Source: JACDAN01 sp963801855
GTDB taxonomy: Bacteria; Actinomycetota; Thermoleophilia; Gaiellales; Gaiellaceae
Length of the DNA: 64,000 bases
Direction of reading: 5' to 3'
Assembly (NCBI GenBank): GCA_963801855.1
Contig: CAWDGK010000005.1
Location: 372,001-436,000, forward strand
A program made the position numbers and the translations under genes. The notes beneath the pieces were generated by a model, which was not told the DNA's origin, did no database searches, and saw only the letters and a list, made by a program, of their open reading frames with translations. The number at the start of each line of letters is the position of its first letter. The stretch's first letter is position 1. Positions 60,301 through 64,000 of the stretch are shown in pieces.

Positions 60301-60317
60301 AGTTCTTACCGGACTAT
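60284..60317. promoter_or_regulatory. Inverted repeat over the protease start, probable PadR operator
   Basis: ATAGTCCGG (60284-60292) and CCGGACTAT (60309-60317) form a perfect 9-bp inverted repeat with a 16-base spacer containing the protease ATG (60298-60300). Such a site at the head of a protease-padR operon fits autorepression. It could also be a translation-blocking hairpin. Confidence 0.5.
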
Positions 60318-60346
60318 AACGACGAGGCGGCGAAGAAGTTAGTCGG

Positions 60347-61318
60347 TCACTCCCAGGTCCCGATCGGGCCGTTCTCGAGGAAGAGCCGGAGGCCGTACGG
60401 AACGCTCTCGGCGTCCTCGGGATCGCGCTCCGCCGGGCTCGCGTCGCCTGCGACGTAGCGGTGCCAGGCGAGGGCGCGGGCGAGCGTGCCGGTCCGGTAG
60501 GCGAGGTCTGCAGCCGCCGCGGGCGCTCCGAACGGCTCGAGGTAGACGTCACGAAGGCGGAGCAGCGGAGCCGACGCCGGGCTCGATCTTCCACCGCCAG
60601 GCGAGCGCCCGCAGCGTCACGGTCAGCGTGTGAAACGGATGGGAGATGCAGCTGTCGCCCCAGTCCTGGAGGAGATAGCGCCCGTCCTTGACGAACACCT
60701 GCCCGTCGTGGAGGTCGTCGTGCTGGATCGTCTCGGGGATGCCGAACGCCTCGAGCTCGTCGACGAGCGCTCGCAGCTCGGGCATCCGGCGCGCGCAGCT
60801 CGTCTCGCTGTCCCGGGTTGAGCTCGTCGGAGTCGCCGAGCATGAGGGCCTCGTCGTCGTCGAGCAGCGTCTCGACCTTGTCGGGGAGGCCGGCGAGGCG
60901 CTCGTCGGGGACGCCGAGCGCCAGGAGCTCGTCCGCCCTCGGCGCCGACGGCGATCTGGATCTCGGCGTAGCTCGGGAGGATTCGCTCCCAGTGGTCGAG
61001 GTCGTCCGCCGACCCCATGACCTCGCGGAGGCGCGTGCCAGCGTCGCGCATCAGCATCCAGCTGCGGTCGAGGTCGATAGCCAGGACCTCGGCCAGTCGG
61101 TCCGGAAATGTCTCGGCGAGCAGCGCCGTGAGCTGCGGCTCGAATCCGTGGACCTCCGGTGTCGTGGCCTTGAACCAGAGGTCGCCGTCGGCCGTCGGCA
61201 CCCGCATCGCCGTCGACCAGGGATAGACGTGAGGTTGCTCGATCGGGCCGGTGACCCGCACCCGCTCCCGGATCCAGGCTTCCGCTTCCGCGCGCCAGTC
61301 CGGCTCGAGCCATTGCAT
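60347..61318 (-). CDS. Aminoglycoside phosphotransferase-like kinase, frameshifted
   Basis: An APH-fold small-molecule kinase. The N-terminal frame starts MQWLEPDWRAEAEAWIRERV with WFKATTPEVHGFEPQLTALL. The second frame carries the catalytic IQHDDLHDGQVFVKDGRYLL and metal-binding LQDWGDSCISHPFHTL. The last frame ends GLRLFLENGPIGTWE. Breaks lie near 60940, 60795 and 60560. Joined length about 320 residues. The HDDLHDGQ and DWGD motifs replace the usual HGDLHPGN and DWE, as in several uncharacterised APH proteins. Drug resistance cannot be assumed; many such enzymes phosphorylate metabolites. Confidence 0.75.
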
Positions 61319-61400
61319 GGGTGTGGATTCTTGCGGGTTCCTGCTCAGTCCCTCTACGGTCGTGCGCTTGCCCGGCGGGCGATCGGGGTAAGACCCGGGG

Positions 61401-61811
61401 ATGACCGGCACGAAAGTCTTGGTGGTCGCGACCGTTCCGCCCGACGAGAGCCAACTGCAAGAGGCGATCTCCGGAGCGGACGAGATCCGCGTCGTCGCGC
61501 CCGCGACGGACGTGTCCTGGCTCGGCTGGCTGACGAACGACGAGGATGACGCCCGCCGGGAAGCCCGGGAGACCGCGGACCGCACGGCAGCGGCGGTCGA
61601 GGGCGAAGCATCGGTCGAGATCGACCGCACGAGCCAGGACACCGACGCGGCGCAGGCGATCAGAGACGCGCTGCGGAACTTTCCCGCCGACGAGATCGTC
61701 GTCGTGACGCGGCCCGGCGACGACACGACCTGGCTCGACGACGAGACAGTCCGTGCGGCAATCGACGCCCACGGAATCCCTTCGCGACACCTGGAGCTCA
61801 CACCTCACTGA
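61401..61811 (+). CDS. Universal-stress-like hypothetical protein
   Basis: 136 residues with a Rossmann-like alpha/beta layout: strand KVLVVATVPP, strand EIRVVAPAT, helix DARREARETADRTAAAVEGE, strand ASVEIDR, helix DAAQAIRDALRNF, strand EIVVVTRPGDD. This resembles a degenerate universal stress protein fold, without a clear ATP loop. ATG at 61401, divergent from the phosphotransferase gene. Role unknown. Confidence 0.75.
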   Translation: MTGTKVLVVATVPPDESQLQEAISGADEIRVVAPATDVSWLGWLTNDEDDARREARETADRTAAAVEGEASVEIDRTSQDTDAAQAIRDALRNFPADEIVVVTRPGDDTTWLDDETVRAAIDAHGIPSRHLELTPH

Positions 61812-61829
61812 GTCGATAGGGTCTGCGCC

Positions 61830-62729
61830 GTGCGGAAGCTCCTGGCGCTCCTCGTCCTCTCCGGCGGCCTGCTGCTCGCAGCCGGCTGCGGAAGCGACGA
61901 CGACGACGGCGAGGCGGCGCCGCAGGCGGGACGACCACCGCAGCAGGCGGCCTCGTGCGACAAGGACTCGCTCGAGCTCGTCAACGCAGGCCAGCTGACG
62001 ATCGGCACCGACAACCCGGCCTTCCCGCCCTGGTTCGAGGGCACTGCGGAGTTCGACCCCTGGGATCCGACGACCGAGCCCACGAAGAAGGGCTACGAGC
62101 AGGAGATCGCGTACGGGATCGCCAAGCAGCTCGGCTTCACCGACGACGAGGTCAAGTGGACGGTCGTGCCGTTCAACCAGTCCTTCAAGCCGGGCCCGAA
62201 GTCGTTCGACTTCGACATCAACCAGATCTCGTACAAGACCGAGCGGGCGGAGGCGGTCGACTTCAGCGAGTCGTACTACGACGTCGAGCAGGCGATCGTC
62301 ACGGTCGAGGGCAGCAAGATCGCGGACGCCAAGTCGATCGCCGACCTGAAGGACGCCAAGCTCGGCGCCCAGATCGGGACGACGAGCCTCGAGGCGATCA
62401 ACGACACGATCCAGCCGCGAGCGAGCCTCCGTCTACGACACGAACAACGACGCGATCGCGGCGATCAAGGCGAAGCAGATCGACGGCATCGTCGTCGACT
62501 TCCCGACCGGGCTCTTCATGGCGTTCGTGCAGCTCGAGGATCAGGGCGGCTCGGTCATCGGGCGGCTTCCGGCCCAGGACGGCGGCGAGTACTTCGGCGT
62601 CGTCCTCGCAGAAGGACAGCGCGCTGACCGAGTGCGTGAACGAGGCCATCGCCGACGCTCCGCGACGACGGGACGATCGACGAGCTCGAGCAGAAGTGGC
62701 TCGGCGGCAGCGCGCCGATCCTCGAGTAA
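61830..62729 (+). CDS. Amino-acid ABC transporter substrate-binding lipoprotein, frameshifted
   Basis: The signal peptide ends in a lipobox (LLLAAGCGSDDDD, Cys near 20). A family 3 solute-binding domain starts LTIGTDNPAFPPWFEG and has TERAEAVDFSESYYDVEQAI and the hinge IADLKDAKLGAQIGTTS. Later frames give SVYDTNNDAIAAIKAKQIDG, IVVDFPTGLFMAFVQLEDQG, GGEYFGVVLA, KDSALTECVNEAIA and finally DELEQKWLGGSAPILE at the TAA at 62727. Breaks are near 62420, 62612 and 62662. GTG start at 61830. The partner permease and ATPase follow. Polar amino acid specificity is a family inference. Confidence 0.85.
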
Positions 62730-63554
62730 CTAGAGCCGGCAAGCCGCTCGTCGCGCATCCTCGGCGGCGGCGGGGCCGCCCGCAGCACGCTGATCGCGAG
62801 CGGTCAGCACGATCGCCTTCTTCGGGATCCTCGTCCTAGCTCGTCACGAACTCGCCCGGCTGGCCGGCGGTCAAGGAGTCGTTCTTCGACCGGGAAGTCT
62901 TCACGGAGGCGTTCAGCGACATCGCACCCCGGCTCCTCCTGAACATCAAGATCTTCCTGATCGCCGAGGTGTTCATCCTCGTCTTCGGGCTCGGGATCGC
63001 GCTGCTGCGGAGCCTGTCCGGGCCCGGTCTTCTTCCCTTCCGCCTGCTCGCGATCGTCTACACGGACTTCTTCCGCGGGGTCCCGACGATCCTCGTCATC
63101 TACCTCTTCGGCTTCGGCGTGCCCGCGCTGGCGCTCTCGGGCGTGCCGAACTCGCCGTTCTTCTGGGGCGTCGCGTCGCTCGTGCTCGTCTACTCCGCCT
63201 ACGTCAGCGAGGTCTACCGCGCCGGGATCGAGTCCGTGCATCCGAGCCAGGAGGCGGCGGCGCGCTCGCTCGGGCTCTCCCGCGGCGAAGGCCTTGCGGT
63301 TCGTCGTCGTCCCGCAGGCGGTCCGCCGGGTCGTTCCGCCGCTCCTGAACGACTTCATCGGGCTCCAGAAGGACACGGCCCTCGTCGCGCTGATCGGGCC
63401 GGTCGAGGCGTTCCGGCAGTCGCAGATCGAGGTCGCGTCGAAGTTCGACTACACGCCGTACTTCGCGACCGCGCTCATGTTCGTGGCGCTCACGATTCCG
63501 ATGGCGAGGTTCACGGACTGGCTCACGGCCAGGCAGCGGCGGAGGATGCGGTGA
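62730..63554 (+). CDS. Amino-acid ABC transporter permease, frameshifted
   Basis: His/Glu/Gln/Arg-type permease. Visible parts: IAFFGILVL, NSPGWPAVKESFFDREVFTE, FRGVPTILVIYLFGFGVPAL, the ATPase-contact EAA loop EVYRAGIESVHPSQEAAARS then LGLSRGE, and RFVVVPQAVRRVVPPLLND to the stop at 63552. A break near 63283 is repaired by one base (GGCGAAGGCC to GGCGAGGCC, giving SRGEALRFVVVPQ). Another lies near 62840. The start is unclear and probably lies within a few bases of 62730. Five or more helices in the membrane. Coupled to the ATPase by GTGA. Confidence 0.82.
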
Positions 63555-64000
63555 GCGCGGTCGAGCTCCACGGCGTGCGCAAGTCGTTCGGCGCCGACGA
63601 GGTGCTGCACGGGATCGACCTCGAGGTCGGCGAGCACGAGGTCGTCTGCCTGATCGGCGCCTCGGGCTCGGGCAAGTCGACGCTGCTGCGGTGCGTCAAC
63701 CTCCTGGAGCCGATCGACGAGGGCCGGATCCTCGTCGGCGGGGAGGAGGTGACGGCACCGGGCGTGGACGCCGACCGGGTCCGCCGCGGGATCGGGATCG
63801 TCTTCCAGGCCTACAACCTCTTCCCGCACATGACGGTCCTGCGCAACGTGACGCTCGCGCCGCGCGAGGTGCTGAAGACGCCGCGGGCCGAGGCCGAGGC
63901 TCAGGCGCTTGAGCTGCTCGGCCGCTTCGGGCTGGCCGACCGGGCCGGCGACTACCCGGACCGCCTCTCGGGCGGCCAGCAGCAGCGGGTCGCGATCGTC
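63551..64000 (+). CDS. Amino-acid ABC transporter ATP-binding protein, cut by window edge
   Basis: The first 150 residues are visible from the GTG at 63551, which overlaps the permease stop. Walker A GASGSGKSTLLRCVN (near 37-51), Q loop VFQAYNLFPHMT (near 84) and the signature LSGGQQQRVAIV (near 139-150) at the very edge. The pattern is that of GlnQ/HisP-type ATPases for polar amino acids. No frame break is visible. The rest, including Walker B, lies outside the window. Confidence 0.93.
   Translation, partial: MSAVELHGVRKSFGADEVLHGIDLEVGEHEVVCLIGASGSGKSTLLRCVNLLEPIDEGRILVGGEEVTAPGVDADRVRRGIGIVFQAYNLFPHMTVLRNVTLAPREVLKTPRAEAEAQALELLGRFGLADRAGDYPDRLSGGQQQRVAIV

Noticed and set aside
60347..61318. 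Antibiotic resistance phosphotransferase
   Set aside because: The fold is APH-like, but motifs deviate (HDDLHDGQ, DWGD) and nothing links it to a drug; a metabolic kinase is as likely.
1..64000. tRNA, rRNA, CRISPR array, insertion sequence, prophage or integrase
   Set aside because: None seen on reading the gaps and the protein set; no att-like direct repeats noticed. A tRNAscan or ISfinder search was not possible here.

Overview
The window is a very GC-rich chromosomal segment with densely packed, often 4-bp-overlapping genes and many GTG/TTG starts. Gene content points to an actinobacterium: opcA beside zwf, a fhaA/fhaB/pstP/rodA/pbpA/pknB signalling and cell-wall cluster, PASTA kinases, and a caa3-type oxidase. 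A Thermoleophilia-like (Gaiellales/Solirubrobacterales) member is my best guess, by inference only. I saw no tRNA, rRNA, CRISPR array, transposase or phage gene.

Layout. 0-7.6 kb (mostly minus strand): the start of a glutamine synthetase gene that runs off the left edge, two paralogous MFS exporters around a two-domain acetyltransferase, a DrrAB-like ABC exporter and a third, frameshifted MFS exporter. 7.7-11.5 kb: nitrogen-assimilation operon (second glutamine synthetase, cupin, P-II, ammonium transporter, tiny zinc-ribbon protein). 11.5-15.9 kb: SIMPL protein, sulfurtransferase, small CxCx4C protein, HNH nuclease, DUF4446, and a membrane protein whose 3' end runs into a cluster of perfect hairpins. 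15.9-27 kb: Ser/Thr kinase, FHA proteins, PP2C phosphatase, RodA, PBP2-type PbpA, PASTA kinase, Ddl and a further kinase, i.e. control of peptidoglycan synthesis. 27-36.8 kb: gabT, pdxH, dinB, multicopper oxidase, aldo-keto reductase, dcd, NAD(P)-binding protein, SRPBCC protein and a histidine kinase/receiver pair. 36.8-44.6 kb: a pentose-phosphate cluster (tkt divergent from rpiB-tal-pgi-gnd-zwf-opcA). 44.6-50.7 kb: second CxCx4C protein, two-component system, STAS protein, secreted protein, amidase. 50.7-54.7 kb: cytochrome c oxidase operon. 54.9-64 kb: Kelch protein, PAS protein, TenA-like protein, alpha/beta hydrolase, PadR regulator with an S41-type protease, phosphotransferase, and an amino-acid ABC transporter that runs off the right edge.

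The most interesting signal is a shared leader in front of both glutamine synthetase genes. Each has a hairpin with an AAUGG(G/A) hexaloop whose 3' arm is also the 5' arm of a perfect terminator hairpin followed by a U tract. This is antiterminator/terminator architecture and resembles ANTAR-protein targets. In both leaders the AUG in that loop also opens a short reading frame whose stop codon overlaps the synthetase start codon.

A caution on data quality: at least fifteen reading-frame breaks occur, many in housekeeping genes (zwf, ctaD, gabT, tkt). Most can be repaired by one base to give the family consensus, and they are concentrated at 54.9-63.3 kb. Base-calling or assembly indels explain this better than gene decay. 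The apparent FHA-PP2C fusion at 18.3-19.8 kb is probably one of these artefacts.
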